A stretch of DNA of 64,000 nucleotides. It comes from JAJDXW01 sp965223775. GTDB taxonomy: Bacteria; Pseudomonadota; Gammaproteobacteria; HK1. The position numbers were made by a program, and so were the translations under genes. Where the stretch lies: the NCBI GenBank assembly GCA_965223775.1, contig OZ245021.1:3968001-4032000 (forward strand). Reading direction: 5' to 3'. This document shows positions 52,648 through 63,325 of the stretch, piece by piece. Within the stretch, counting starts at the first letter, position 1, and every line of letters starts with the position of its first letter. The notes under the pieces are model-generated. The model had not been told where the DNA came from and did no database searches. It saw nothing but the letters and a program-made list of their open reading frames with translations.

Positions 52648-55335
52648 ATGGTCGCACGCATTCAGCCGCAGACCGGTCACGACGTCGATCCGGCGGAGAC
52701 CGAGGAGTGGCTGGAGTCGCTCGAGGCGGTGCTGGAACGCGACGGGATCCCGCGCGCCCACTTCCTCCTCGAGAACCTCATCGCGGAGGCTCGCCGCGCC
52801 GGCGCCAACCTTCCCTACTCGGCCAACACCGCCTATCTCAACACCATACCGGAGTCGGGCGAGCGCCACACGCCCGGCGACCCCTCGATCGAATGGCGCA
52901 TTCGCTCGCTCGTGCGGTGGAACGCGATGGCGATGGTGGTGCAGGCGAACCGGGAGAGCGCCGAGCTGGGGGGCCACATCGCGAGCTTCGCCTCCGCGGC
53001 CACCCTGTACGAGGTCGGGTTCAACCACTTCTGGCACGCACCGACCGCCGAGCACGGCGGCGACCTCATCTACATCCAGGGCCACTCCGCGCCCGGCATC
53101 TACGCGCGCGCGTTCCTGGAGGGCCGGCTTCAGGAGGAGGATCTGCACCGCTTCCGCCAGGAGGCGGACGGGAACGGACTCTCGTCCTATCCCCACCCGT
53201 GGCTCATGCCCTCGTTCTGGCAGTTCCCCACCGTGTCGATGGGCCTCGGGCCCATCCAGGCGATCTACCACGCCCGGTTCATGCGCTATCTCGACAACCG
53301 CGGGCTGCTCGGCACCGAGGGGCGCAAGGTATGGTGCTTCGTCGGCGACGGAGAGATGGACGAGCCCGAATCGCTCGGCGCGATCACCCTCGCCGCCCGC
53401 GAGCAGCTCGACAACCTCGTCTTCGTCGTCAACTGCAACCTGCAGCGCCTCGACGGCCCGGTACGCGGAAACGGCAAGATCATCCAGGAGCTCGAGGCGG
53501 CGTTCCGCGGGGCGGACTGGAACGTCGTCAAGGTGATCTGGGGCTCGTACTGGGATGCCCTCCTCATGCGCGACACCAAGGGCCTGCTCCGCCGGCGAAT
53601 GGAGGAGGCGGTCGACGGGGAGTACCAGAACTTCAAGGCCAAGGGCGGCGGCTATACCCGCGAGCATTTCTTCGGGAAGTATCCCGAGCTCAAGCAGATG
53701 GTCGCCAATCTGAGCGACGACGACATCTGGCGCCTCAATCGGGGCGGCCACGATCCTCACAAGGTCTACGCCGCCTACGCCCAGGCGGCCGCCCACCGCG
53801 GCCAGCCCACCGTCATCCTCGCCAAGACCGTGAAGGGGTACGGGATGGGCGACGCCGGCGAAGGACAGAACGTCACCCATCAGCAGAAGAAGATGGGGGA
53901 GGACGCGCTCCGGGCGTTCCGTGACCGGTTCCAGATCCCCCTCACCGACGACCAGATCGCGGATGCCCCGTTCTACCGCCCCCCTCCCGACAGCCCGGAG
54001 ATCCAATACCTGAAGGAACGCCGCCGGGCCCTCGGCGGCTTTCTCCCCGCCCGGGTGGACCACGCCGCGCCGCTCCAGGCGCCCGGAATCGAGCTGTTCG
54101 CGAGCCAGATCGAGGGGAGCCGGGGCCGGGAGATCTCGACCACCATGGCCTTCGTGCGGCTGTTGACGGCCCTGCTCCGCGACAAGACCGTCGGGTCCCG
54201 CGTCGTACCCATCGTGCCCGACGAGGCGCGCACGTTCGGAATGGAAGGGCTGTTCCGGCAGCTCGGCATCTACTCGTCCAAGGGCCAGCTCTACGAGCCC
54301 CAGGACGCCGACCAGCTCATGTACTACCGGGAGGACGTCAAGGGGCAGATCCTGGAGGAAGGGATCAGCGAAGCGGGCGCCTTCTCCTCCTGGATCGCGG
54401 CCGCCACCTCGTACGCCAACCACGGCCTGACCATGATCCCGTTCTACATCTTCTACTCGATGTTCGGGTTCCAGCGGGTCGGGGACCTCGCGTGGGCGGC
54501 GGGGGACCTGCAGGCGCGAGGATTCCTTCTCGGGGCGACGGCGGGACGGACGACGCTCGGGGGCGAGGGCCTGCAGCACTGCGACGGCCACAGCCACATC
54601 CTCGCCTCGAACATCCCGAACTGCGTGGCCTACGATCCGACCTTCGCCTACGAGCTCGCGGTGATCCTGCACGCGGGGCTCAGGCGGATGATGGAGGCGA
54701 AGGAGAACGTCTTTTACTACATCACGGTGATGAACGAGAACTACGCCCACCCTGCCCTGCCGGAGGGGAGCGAGGAGGGGATCCTGAAGGGCCTCTACCG
54801 CCTGTCCTCGGCATCTCCGCGCGGCGGACGCAAGCGCGCCGGCCGGGTGCGTCTCCTCGGCTCCGGAGCCATCCTGCGCGAGGCGATCGCGGCGGCGGAC
54901 CTCCTGGATGAGGACTACGGCGTCGAGAGCGAGATATTCGGCGCCACGAGCTTCACGGAGCTTCGCCGCGACGGGCTCGAGGCGGCGCGATGGAACCTGT
55001 TGCACCCGGACCAGCCCCCCCGGACGAACCACGTCGCGCAGTGTCTCGGCGGCGACGCCTCCCCGGTGGTGGCCGCGACGGACTACGTCAAGCTCTACGC
55101 GGACCAGATCCGGGAGTTCGTTCCCGCGCGCTACGTGGTGCTCGGAACGGACGGGTTCGGGCGGAGCGACGTGCGGGCGGCGCTACGGCGCTACTTCGAG
55201 GTGGACCGCCACTTCATCGCGGTCGCCGCTCTCAAGGCCCTGGCCGACGAGGGGCGGCTCCCCGCCGAGACGGTCCTCGACGCCATCCGGCGCTACGGCG
55301 TGGACCCGGAGCGGCCGCCCCCGGCCAACGGCTGA
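52648..55335 (+). CDS. aceE: Pyruvate dehydrogenase E1 component (homodimeric)
   Basis: An 895-aa AceE, close to the 887 aa of E. coli. Motifs: DGDLIYIQGHSAPGIYARAF-type segment (about 130-150), ThDP motif FVGDGEMDEPESLG to NCNLQRLDGPV, active-site loop YGMGDAGEGQNVTHQQKKM, MFGFQRVGDLAWAAGD and DGHSHILASNIPNC. ATG 52648 has GGGAG 7 nt upstream and matches the family; an ATG 21 codons upstream is possible. aceF follows 31 nt after the stop. The complex converts pyruvate to acetyl-CoA. Confidence 0.95.
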   Translation: MVARIQPQTGHDVDPAETEEWLESLEAVLERDGIPRAHFLLENLIAEARRAGANLPYSANTAYLNTIPESGERHTPGDPSIEWRIRSLVRWNAMAMVVQANRESAELGGHIASFASAATLYEVGFNHFWHAPTAEHGGDLIYIQGHSAPGIYARAFLEGRLQEEDLHRFRQEADGNGLSSYPHPWLMPSFWQFPTVSMGLGPIQAIYHARFMRYLDNRGLLGTEGRKVWCFVGDGEMDEPESLGAITLAAREQLDNLVFVVNCNLQRLDGPVRGNGKIIQELEAAFRGADWNVVKVIWGSYWDALLMRDTKGLLRRRMEEAVDGEYQNFKAKGGGYTREHFFGKYPELKQMVANLSDDDIWRLNRGGHDPHKVYAAYAQAAAHRGQPTVILAKTVKGYGMGDAGEGQNVTHQQKKMGEDALRAFRDRFQIPLTDDQIADAPFYRPPPDSPEIQYLKERRRALGGFLPARVDHAAPLQAPGIELFASQIEGSRGREISTTMAFVRLLTALLRDKTVGSRVVPIVPDEARTFGMEGLFRQLGIYSSKGQLYEPQDADQLMYYREDVKGQILEEGISEAGAFSSWIAAATSYANHGLTMIPFYIFYSMFGFQRVGDLAWAAGDLQARGFLLGATAGRTTLGGEGLQHCDGHSHILASNIPNCVAYDPTFAYELAVILHAGLRRMMEAKENVFYYITVMNENYAHPALPEGSEEGILKGLYRLSSASPRGGRKRAGRVRLLGSGAILREAIAAADLLDEDYGVESEIFGATSFTELRRDGLEAARWNLLHPDQPPRTNHVAQCLGGDASPVVAATDYVKLYADQIREFVPARYVVLGTDGFGRSDVRAALRRYFEVDRHFIAVAALKALADEGRLPAETVLDAIRRYGVDPERPPPANG

Positions 55336-55366
55336 CACGAGGCGACGGCGAGGAACCCCGAGGACC

Positions 55367-56824
55367 ATGGCGAAGCGGATCGAGGTCACGGTTCCCGACA
55401 TCGGCGACTTCTCCGGGATTCCGGTGATCGAGCTCCTGGTCGATCCCGGTGACCGGGTGGAGTTCGACGATCCCCTCCTCACCCTGGAGAGCGACAAGGC
55501 GACGATGGACATCCCCGCGCCGGCGGCGGGGGTCGTCGCGGAGTTCCGGGTCGAGCTCGGCGACGAGGTCTCAGAGGGGGACGTGCTGCTCGTGCTCGAA
55601 TCGGCGGCGGCGGACGAGGAGCGAGCGGAGGATTCGTCCCCGGCCGCGCCGGCCGCGGAGGCGCAGGACGGGACACCGGCCGAGATTCCCGCCTCCGAGT
55701 CCGGCGCCGTCTCTGACGAGGCCGCGGCGGAGCCGGCGGAAGCTCCGGAAGGGGCCGCGCCGCCGGAGGAGCCTTCCGCGCTGCCGATCGAGCCCGGCGC
55801 CCCCGAAGCCGGGTGGGGCCACGGCGACCCGCGGGCCCCCGGTACGCTTCGCCGCCCGCCTCCGACCGCGAAGCTTCCGAGCTTCCCCGGCCGGCGCACG
55901 GCGGTGTTTCACGCCACTCCGTCGGTGCGCCGCTTCGCACGCGAGCTCGGGGCGGATCTCCCCCAGGTCACCGGCACGGGCCGCAAGGGCCGGATCCTTG
56001 AGGAGGACGTACGGCGCCACGTCAAGGAACGCCTCACCGGACCCGCCGCGCCTGCGCCCGCGGCGGGCGGCGCGGGTGCGGCCGTAACGGGTCTTGCGCC
56101 CCTCCCGGCCATCGACTTCTCCAAGTTCGGCGAGACCGAGGAGATGCCGCTCTCGCGGATCAAGCGCCGCACCGCCGCCAATCTCGCCCGGGCGTGGCTC
56201 ACCGTACCGCTCGTCACCCATTTCGACGAGACGGACGTGACCGATCTCGAGGCGTTCCGGCGCTCGCTCCGCGACGATCCGGAGGCGCGCGGGGCTCGCA
56301 TCACCCTGCTCGCCTTCGCGATGAAGGCGCTGGTCGCCACCCTGAAGGCATTCCCGACGTTCAACGCCTCGCTCGCTCCGGACGGAGAGAGCCTCGTGCT
56401 CAAGCGCTACTTCCACCTCGGGATCGCGGTCGATACCCCCGAGGGGCTCGTGGTGCCGGTGGTGCGGAACGTGGACCGAAAACGGGTGACGGACCTCTCC
56501 CTGGAGCTCGCCGAGGTGAGCGAGCGGGCCCGCGGGCGCAAGCTCCGGCCGGATGACGTGCAGGGTTCGTGCATGACCATCTCGAGCCTCGGCGGTATCG
56601 GAGGAACCGGGTTCACCCCCATCGTCAACCCGCCGGAGGTGGCGATCCTCGGCCTCGCCCGTACCCGGGTGGCGCCGGTGTGGAACGGACGCGAATTCGA
56701 GCCCCGGACCGTGCTCCCGGTCTCGCTCTCCTACGACCATCGGGTCATCGACGGGGCGGAGGCGGCCCGGTTCTCCCGCCACCTATGCTTGCTGCTTGGC
56801 GACGTTAGGCGCCTGCTGTTGTGA
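55367..56824 (+). CDS. aceF: Dihydrolipoyl acetyltransferase E2 (one lipoyl domain)
   Basis: A 485-aa E2: one lipoyl domain (1-80; lipoyl-Lys in LESDKATMDIPAP), a long Ala/Pro/Glu linker (85-165), an E3-binding domain (about 180-220; VRRFARELGADLPQVTGTG, GRILEEDV) and the catalytic domain ending SYDHRVIDGAEAARF with the His-Asp pair. The last residues LLLGDVRRLLL are encoded by the first unit of a 56-nt tandem repeat that continues beyond the stop. Confidence 0.94.
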   Translation: MAKRIEVTVPDIGDFSGIPVIELLVDPGDRVEFDDPLLTLESDKATMDIPAPAAGVVAEFRVELGDEVSEGDVLLVLESAAADEERAEDSSPAAPAAEAQDGTPAEIPASESGAVSDEAAAEPAEAPEGAAPPEEPSALPIEPGAPEAGWGHGDPRAPGTLRRPPPTAKLPSFPGRRTAVFHATPSVRRFARELGADLPQVTGTGRKGRILEEDVRRHVKERLTGPAAPAPAAGGAGAAVTGLAPLPAIDFSKFGETEEMPLSRIKRRTAANLARAWLTVPLVTHFDETDVTDLEAFRRSLRDDPEARGARITLLAFAMKALVATLKAFPTFNASLAPDGESLVLKRYFHLGIAVDTPEGLVVPVVRNVDRKRVTDLSLELAEVSERARGRKLRPDDVQGSCMTISSLGGIGGTGFTPIVNPPEVAILGLARTRVAPVWNGREFEPRTVLPVSLSYDHRVIDGAEAARFSRHLCLLLGDVRRLLL

Positions 56825-57180
56825 GAATCGGAGCCCCGGCGTGCTTGCTGCTCGGTGACGTGAGGCGCTTTCTACTATGAGAAACAAAGCCCCGGCGTGC
56901 CCATTGCTTCCTGATTACGCACAAAGCTCAGGTTGGGGCCGGCGGTTTCCTGGGAGCGCGGGCTTCCAGCCCGCGGGCGGTCCATGCGGGCTGGAAGCCC
57001 GCGATCCCAGGAGGCCCACGGTCCCTGGAAGGCGGCGATCCCGGGATTCCCGTGCTCCCAAACTGAGCTTCGTGCGTAGTCAGGTATTGCTTGGCGACGT
57101 AAGGCGCCTGCTGCTGTGAGAAGGAGGGCATGGACATGCCTGCTGCCGGCGGATGTGCGGCGCCTGCCGTCGTGATGAGG
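56786..57180 (+). repeat. 56-nt tandem repeat derived from the aceF 3' end
   Basis: Unit A (56786-56841) covers the last aceF codons and the following 17 nt. Unit B (56842-56897) repeats it with changes and would again encode a LLLGDVRR-like end with its own stop. A third unit starts at 56898, is split by the MITE-like element, and resumes at 57086 (GCTTGGCGACGTAAGGCGCC). A degenerate fourth follows to about 57180. The array fills most of the 369-nt gap between aceF and lpdA. Confidence 0.75.
56910..57085. mobile_element. MITE-like element, copy 2, with 7-bp direct repeats
   Basis: About 175 bp bounded by inverted ends (CTGATTACGCACAAAGCTCA from 56911; complement ending GCGTAGTCAGG at 57084). 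It is flanked by the direct repeat ATTGCTT (56903-56909 and 57086-57092), consistent with a target-site duplication. Relative to copy 1 it is inverted and carries about 60 extra nt, including a perfect 17-bp inverted repeat GCGGGCTTCCAGCCCGC (56958-56974) with complement at 56986-57002. It has no coding capacity. Confidence 0.7.
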
Positions 57181-57193
57181 AGAGGGTAGAGCC

Positions 57194-59074
57194 GTGGAAC
57201 CCACCAGGATTGTCGTACCGGACCTCGGCGAGACGGCGGATGTCGAGGTCGTCGAGATCCTCGTCGCTCCGGGCGATCGGGTCGGGGTCGACGAGCCGGT
57301 GGTCGTCCTCGAGAGCGACAAGGCGAGCATGGACCTTCCGTCGCCGGCGCAAGGCGTGGTCACCTCCATCGAGGTCTCGATTGGAGACCGGGTCGCGGCG
57401 GGGACGGTGCTGGTGGGGCTCGATACCGGGTCCGGCGCGGCGGTCTCCGATTCTCCGCCGGGCGAGCCCGGCGTCGCGGCCCCGGAGGCGGGGGCCGGCG
57501 GAGCGGCCGGGGATGAGACCGCCCCGGAGCCGGCGGGCTCCGGCGGCGACGAAGGCGAAGCGGGTTCATCCGCGCCTCCACCGGCGGCCGCCACGCGGGC
57601 TGCCCCGGACCCGGCGCCCCCTCCTTCCCCGCCTCGAATCGAGTCCGGCGACTCCGCCTCCACCATCCCGGACGACGTCGACCTGCGCGCGGAGGTGGTG
57701 GTCCTCGGGGCGGGGCCGGGCGGCTACACGGCCGCCTTCCGGGCCGCCGACCTCGGCCGTCGCACGGTGCTCGTCGAGCGGTATCCGACACTCGGCGGGG
57801 TCTGCCTCAACGTCGGCTGCATTCCGTCCAAGGCGCTGCTCAGCACGGCCGAGACGATGGTCGCCGCGACAGAGCTTCGCGCGCGCGGGGTCGACTACGG
57901 CGCCCCCGCCATCGATGTGGCGAAGCTCGCGGAGTGGAAGGACAGGGTGGTCGACCGCCTCACCGGCGGACTCGCGGGCCTCGCCAAGCGCCGCAAGGTG
58001 GAGGTCGTGCAAGGAACCGGGAGGTTCGACGGTCCCCGCGTCCTCGAGGTGGCGACGCCCGAGGGCGGCAATCGCCGGATCGGGTTCGAGCACGCGATCA
58101 TCGCGGCCGGATCGAAGCCGGTGCGGCTGCCGGACTTTCCCTGGGAGGACCCCCGGATCGTCGACTCGACGGGCGCGCTCGAACTGGCGAATGTGCCCCG
58201 TCGGCTCCTCGTCGTCGGGGGCGGCATCATCGGTCTCGAGATGGCTTGCGTCTACGACGCCCTCGGCTCTCAGGTCACGGTGGTGGAGCTGCTCGACGAG
58301 CTCCTCGCCGGCTGCGACCGCGACATCGTCCGCCCCCTGGAGAATCGGATCTCCTCGCGCTACCACGCGATTCGCCTCGGCACCCGGATCACCTCCGTCG
58401 AGCCGCAGCGGCGCGGGATCAAGGTGTGGTTCGGCGACACCTCCCGGATCTACGACCAGGTGCTGGTCGCGGTGGGCCGGCGCCCCTGCGACGTCGACGC
58501 GGGGGCGGCCGGGGTCGAGACCGACGAACGGGGCTTCATCCCCGTCGACGAGAGCCAGCGCACGAACGTGCCACACATCTTCGCCGTCGGCGACATCACC
58601 GGCCCCCCCCTCCTCGCCCACCGTGCGACCCACCAGGGCAAGGTCGCGGCCGAGGTCGCGGCGGGCCGCAAGGCGGCGTTCGAGGCGTCCGTGGTCCCGT
58701 CCGTCGCCTACACCGATCCGGAGATCGCGTGGGTGGGCGTGACGGAATCGGAGGCGAAGGCGAAGGGGCGCGCGATCGAGAAGGCCACGTTCCCGTGGGC
58801 GGCGAGCGGCCGGGCGATCGGCACCGGGCGCGACGAGGGCCTGACGAAGCTCATCTTCGACGGCGAGAGCCGGAGGCTCGTCGGGGCCGGCATCGTCGGT
58901 CCTCATGCGGGTGAGCTCATCTCCGAGACGGTGCTCGCGATCGAGATGGGGGCCGACCCGGAGGACATCGCCCTCAGCATCCACCCCCACCCCACCCTCT
59001 CCGAGACCGTCAACTTCGCCGCCGAGATGGTCGCGGGCACCATCACCGACCTCTACCTGCCCCGCCGGAGGTAG
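57194..59074 (+). CDS. lpdA: Dihydrolipoamide dehydrogenase with N-terminal lipoyl domain
   Basis: A 626-aa E3. Residues 1-80 form a lipoyl domain (LESDKASMDLPSP), followed by an Ala/Gly/Pro linker (80-155) and the flavoprotein: VVVLGAGPGGYTAAFRAADL, redox disulfide CLNVGCIPSKALL, NAD motif LVVGGGIIGLEMACVYDALG, FAVGDITGPPLLAHRA and the active-site HPHPTLSE. The lipoyl fusion is typical of beta- and gammaproteobacteria with homodimeric AceE. GTG start with GGAGAGGG upstream. Confidence 0.94.
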   Translation: MEPTRIVVPDLGETADVEVVEILVAPGDRVGVDEPVVVLESDKASMDLPSPAQGVVTSIEVSIGDRVAAGTVLVGLDTGSGAAVSDSPPGEPGVAAPEAGAGGAAGDETAPEPAGSGGDEGEAGSSAPPPAAATRAAPDPAPPPSPPRIESGDSASTIPDDVDLRAEVVVLGAGPGGYTAAFRAADLGRRTVLVERYPTLGGVCLNVGCIPSKALLSTAETMVAATELRARGVDYGAPAIDVAKLAEWKDRVVDRLTGGLAGLAKRRKVEVVQGTGRFDGPRVLEVATPEGGNRRIGFEHAIIAAGSKPVRLPDFPWEDPRIVDSTGALELANVPRRLLVVGGGIIGLEMACVYDALGSQVTVVELLDELLAGCDRDIVRPLENRISSRYHAIRLGTRITSVEPQRRGIKVWFGDTSRIYDQVLVAVGRRPCDVDAGAAGVETDERGFIPVDESQRTNVPHIFAVGDITGPPLLAHRATHQGKVAAEVAAGRKAAFEASVVPSVAYTDPEIAWVGVTESEAKAKGRAIEKATFPWAASGRAIGTGRDEGLTKLIFDGESRRLVGAGIVGPHAGELISETVLAIEMGADPEDIALSIHPHPTLSETVNFAAEMVAGTITDLYLPRRR

Positions 59075-59086
59075 AAGGAATCCAAG

Positions 59087-59458
59087 GTGTCGCTGCAAGA
59101 AATTCAAGACATCATTCCGTCACGGATTGGCGAATTCGAGAAACTGATCGGAGACGGTGAGCCTTATTTCTTTGACGGCTGGCGCGATGATCGTAGGGGA
59201 AATCTCTGCCTGTACTACGGAATTCCTTCGAATCAAGGATATGGCCGCAAGGATGCCCGTAAGAGAGTCCCTGTTTCCGAAATATGCAATGCTCATATCT
59301 ACATGATCAAAAATAAAATTTTCGACAGAAATGCGTACAAGAACGTATGTCCGATTGCCTTTGGCGATGGTCCGTGCGGGTTTGCCGTCGTTGGACGAAT
59401 CCTTGAGGAACTATTGGGTGCCAGGTATGAAGGCAATGGACGTTTCCATCTTGCCTAG
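59087..59458 (+). CDS. AT-richer orphan protein (123 aa)
   Basis: A GTG-started 123-aa frame 12 nt after lpdA, with GGAGG in the intervening sequence. Composition is roughly half AT and codon use (ATA, AAA, TTT) differs sharply from the GC-rich neighbours. Contains EPYFFDGWRDDRRGNLCLYY, GYGRKDARKRVPVSEICNAH and GPCGFAVVGRILEELLGA. No membrane segment, signal or family that I recognise. It looks horizontally acquired and inserted between lpdA and argG. Confidence 0.6.
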   Translation: MSLQEIQDIIPSRIGEFEKLIGDGEPYFFDGWRDDRRGNLCLYYGIPSNQGYGRKDARKRVPVSEICNAHIYMIKNKIFDRNAYKNVCPIAFGDGPCGFAVVGRILEELLGARYEGNGRFHLA

Positions 59459-59566
59459 AGATCTTGGAGATCAGGCGAGAAATTCGTGCAAACCCGGTTG
59501 GGTCCAGCGGCGAGTGTCGTTCCTGCTGGCTGAAGAACGTTCCCGGAACCGGACACGGGAGCCCGT

Positions 59567-60793
<1,227 letters not shown>

Positions 60794-60880
60794 GCATCGG
60801 ATCCACCCCCCTCGACCGGCCGCCGGGGCCTTCCCGGGCGGGCGGGCGCCATCGCCTTGCGTCGTCGCGGAGGCCGGAAC

Positions 60881-61996
60881 ATGACTGAGCCGTTCGCGAC
60901 CGCGCTCTGCCTCGGCGACGATTGGCGCGGGGTAGCCGATGCGCTCGGCGGCCGGCTCGCCGGCGCCGCGGGGCGGCTCGGCATCCTCTATACGGCCGAG
61001 CCCTTTGCGCCGCACCTCGATGAGATGCTCGCCGCCCTGCGCCGGCACACCGGCGTGCGGGACTGGGTATCGGCCGCCGGATACGGCGTGATCTCGGCCG
61101 GAGAAGAACACTACGGCGAATCCGGAGCGGCCGCCCTCCTCCTCGACCTTCCGGCGGACGGCTACCGTCTCTTCGCGGGGGGTTCGGAAGCCGGCGCCGA
61201 CCTCGCGGCGAAGGATCCGGACTGGCTCGCGAGCGCGCAGATGCCGCTCGCCCTCACCCACGTCGACCCGCGCGACCCGGCCGCGGTCGGAGCGGTGGAG
61301 CGTCTCGCGGCCAGCACGGGAAGCTTCCTGGTGGGAGGCCTCACGGCGGCGGCCGGCAGCGCGCCGCACCAGGCGGGTGGCGCCACGGGTTGCCTGAGCG
61401 GAGTCGCCCTCTCACCCGCGGCGGTCGAGATCGCGACCGCCCTCAGCCAGGGCTGCACCCCGCTTGGCCGGACCCACGTGGTCACCCGGGGGAAGGACAA
61501 CATCCTGATCGAGCTGGACGGGCGCCGTGCGCTCGACGTCTTCATGGAGGACATCGGCGAAGAGCTCGCTTCGGACCTTCGTCAGGTCGGCGGACTCATC
61601 TTCGCCGCCCTTCCGGTCACCGGGTCGGACACCGCGGACTATACGGTGCGCAACCTGGTCGGAATCGATCCGGCGAGCGGGGTGATCGCGATCGGCGAGG
61701 CAGTGCCCGAGGGCGACAAGGTGCTGTTCTGCCGGCGCGACCGGGAGAGCGCGGTCGGAGACATGCGAAGGATGGCGCAGGATCTCAAGCGACGAGTCGG
61801 CGAGCGGGTCATTCGAGGCGGAGTCTACGTCTCCTGCGCCGCGCGAGGCCCGAACCAGTTCGCACCTCCGGAGAGCGAGACGGAGATCATCCGGGACACC
61901 CTCGGCACGTTTCCGATGGTCGGATTCTTTGCCAACGGCGAGCTCAACCGGGACCGCATCTACGCCTACACCGGTGTTCTGACGCTGTTCCTCTGA
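60881..61996 (+). CDS. FIST-domain sensory protein
   Basis: A 371-aa protein with FIST_N (about 20-210) and FIST_C (about 220-365) domains, a small-ligand sensory module. Seen: VSAAGYGVISAGEEHYGESG, VGGLTAAAGSAPHQAGG, IGEAVPEGDKVLFCRRDRES, VYVSCAARGPNQF and MVGFFANGELNRDRIYAYTG, the conserved C-terminal motif. ATG 60881 has GGAGG 8 nt upstream. There is no attached kinase or methyl-accepting domain, so any output partner is encoded elsewhere. Confidence 0.85.
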   Translation: MTEPFATALCLGDDWRGVADALGGRLAGAAGRLGILYTAEPFAPHLDEMLAALRRHTGVRDWVSAAGYGVISAGEEHYGESGAAALLLDLPADGYRLFAGGSEAGADLAAKDPDWLASAQMPLALTHVDPRDPAAVGAVERLAASTGSFLVGGLTAAAGSAPHQAGGATGCLSGVALSPAAVEIATALSQGCTPLGRTHVVTRGKDNILIELDGRRALDVFMEDIGEELASDLRQVGGLIFAALPVTGSDTADYTVRNLVGIDPASGVIAIGEAVPEGDKVLFCRRDRESAVGDMRRMAQDLKRRVGERVIRGGVYVSCAARGPNQFAPPESETEIIRDTLGTFPMVGFFANGELNRDRIYAYTGVLTLFL

Positions 61997-62001
61997 GGAG
62001 G

Positions 62002-63078
62002 CTAGTGGAAGGTAATGACGCTCCGCGCGAGCTCGCCGCGCTCGAGCTCCGCCAGCGCCTCGTTGATGTCGTCGAGCCGGATGCGGCGGGAGATCATGAG
62101 GTCGAGGTGCAGCTTGCCGGCAAGGTAGAAATCGATGAAGCGGGGCATGTCGATCCGGAACCGGTTCGAGCCCATGTTCGACCCCTGGATCTTCTTCTCC
62201 TGGAGGAAGTCCGGACCGTGGAGCTCGATCTTCGTGCCGACCGGAATCATGCCGATCACGGTCGCGGTGCCCCCCGCCCGAAGCATCCGGAAGCACTGCT
62301 CGGCGGCCAGCTTGTTGCCGATCGCCTCGAACGAGTAGTGGACGCCCCCGCCGGTCAGCGCTCGCACGCGGCGCACGGGATCCTCCTCGGTGGCGTCGAT
62401 GACGTCGGTCGCCCCGAATGCCTTCGCGAGGTTGAGCTTCGATCCGACGAGGTCGATGGCGATGATCCGGGACGCGCCCGCGATCGCCGCCCCGTTCACG
62501 GCCGCGAGCCCCACCCCGCCGCAGCCGACGACCGCGACGGTGGCGCCGGGCTCCACGCCCGCGGTATGGAACACCGCCCCGACCCCGGTGGTGACCCCGC
62601 AGCCGATGAGGGCCGCCCGATCGAAGGGCATGTCCTCGCGGATCTTCACCAGGGCATGCTCGTGCACGATCATCTGCTCCGCGAACGAGGAGAGGTTCGC
62701 AAACTGGTGGACCGGTCCGGCCGCGGTGCTGAGCAGTCCCTCGGAGTGCTCCGGGGCCTTGAGCACCTGGCAGAGCGACATCCGCCCGACGAGGCAGTGC
62801 TCGCATTCGCCGCAGAAGACGGAGAGGCAGGTAATCACGTGGTCGCCGGGCTTCACGTAGGTGACCGCGTCGCCGACCTGCTCGACGACGCCGGCCGATT
62901 CGTGCCCGAGGACCACCGGGAACTCGTGGGGGTAGGCGCCGTTGACGAAGTGGAGATCGCTGTGGCAGACCCCGGTGGCCGCGGTGCGGACGAGCACCTC
63001 CCGCGACCTCGGCTTCGCGATCGAGACCTCCTCGATCTCGAGCGGCTTTCCAACCTCCCGCAAGACTGCTGCCCGCAT
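62002..63078 (-). CDS. Zinc-dependent alcohol dehydrogenase
   Basis: A 358-aa medium-chain dehydrogenase. Catalytic zinc residues in TGVCHSDLHF and VVLGHESAGVV; structural-zinc cysteines in CGECEHCLVGRMSLC; NAD motif VAVVGCGGVGLAAVNGAAIAG. It starts MRAAVLREVGKPLEI with GGAGGACGAG upstream. Its pattern is near the class III/mycobacterial AdhD type, so formaldehyde-glutathione oxidation is possible in a methylotroph, but the neighbours give no support and a general alcohol substrate is equally likely. Confidence 0.88.
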   Translation of the reverse strand: MRAAVLREVGKPLEIEEVSIAKPRSREVLVRTAATGVCHSDLHFVNGAYPHEFPVVLGHESAGVVEQVGDAVTYVKPGDHVITCLSVFCGECEHCLVGRMSLCQVLKAPEHSEGLLSTAAGPVHQFANLSSFAEQMIVHEHALVKIREDMPFDRAALIGCGVTTGVGAVFHTAGVEPGATVAVVGCGGVGLAAVNGAAIAGASRIIAIDLVGSKLNLAKAFGATDVIDATEEDPVRRVRALTGGGVHYSFEAIGNKLAAEQCFRMLRAGGTATVIGMIPVGTKIELHGPDFLQEKKIQGSNMGSNRFRIDMPRFIDFYLAGKLHLDLMISRRIRLDDINEALAELERGELARSVITFH

Positions 63079-63325
63079 CTCTCGTCCTCCTTCCGACGTT
63101 GTCCGGCGCGCCGGAGCGGCCCGGCGCGCGACGAAACTCGACCTCAATTTGACCAGCGACCCCGCGCGGGGTCAAACCGCCGCCCCGGTCCACAAGCACG
63201 TCAGATTCGTGGCTACCCTGGCCCCGGGCACGCTCCGCGCCCGGATACGGTCGGCCTCGCAATTCTCGCGTTCCCTCCCGTCCGGAACCCCCGGAGAGGC
63301 GGGCACGATGGTTGACGGTTTCGGC
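63079..63325. other. Intergenic region, nothing recognised
   Basis: A 247-nt gap upstream of the alcohol dehydrogenase gene that probably holds its promoter. I see no clear -10/-35, repeat or RNA. Confidence 0.4.

Noticed and set aside
51801..53924. 707-residue plus-strand frame over rnt and the start of aceE
   Set aside because: It runs antisense to rnt and out of frame with aceE, with no recognisable domain.
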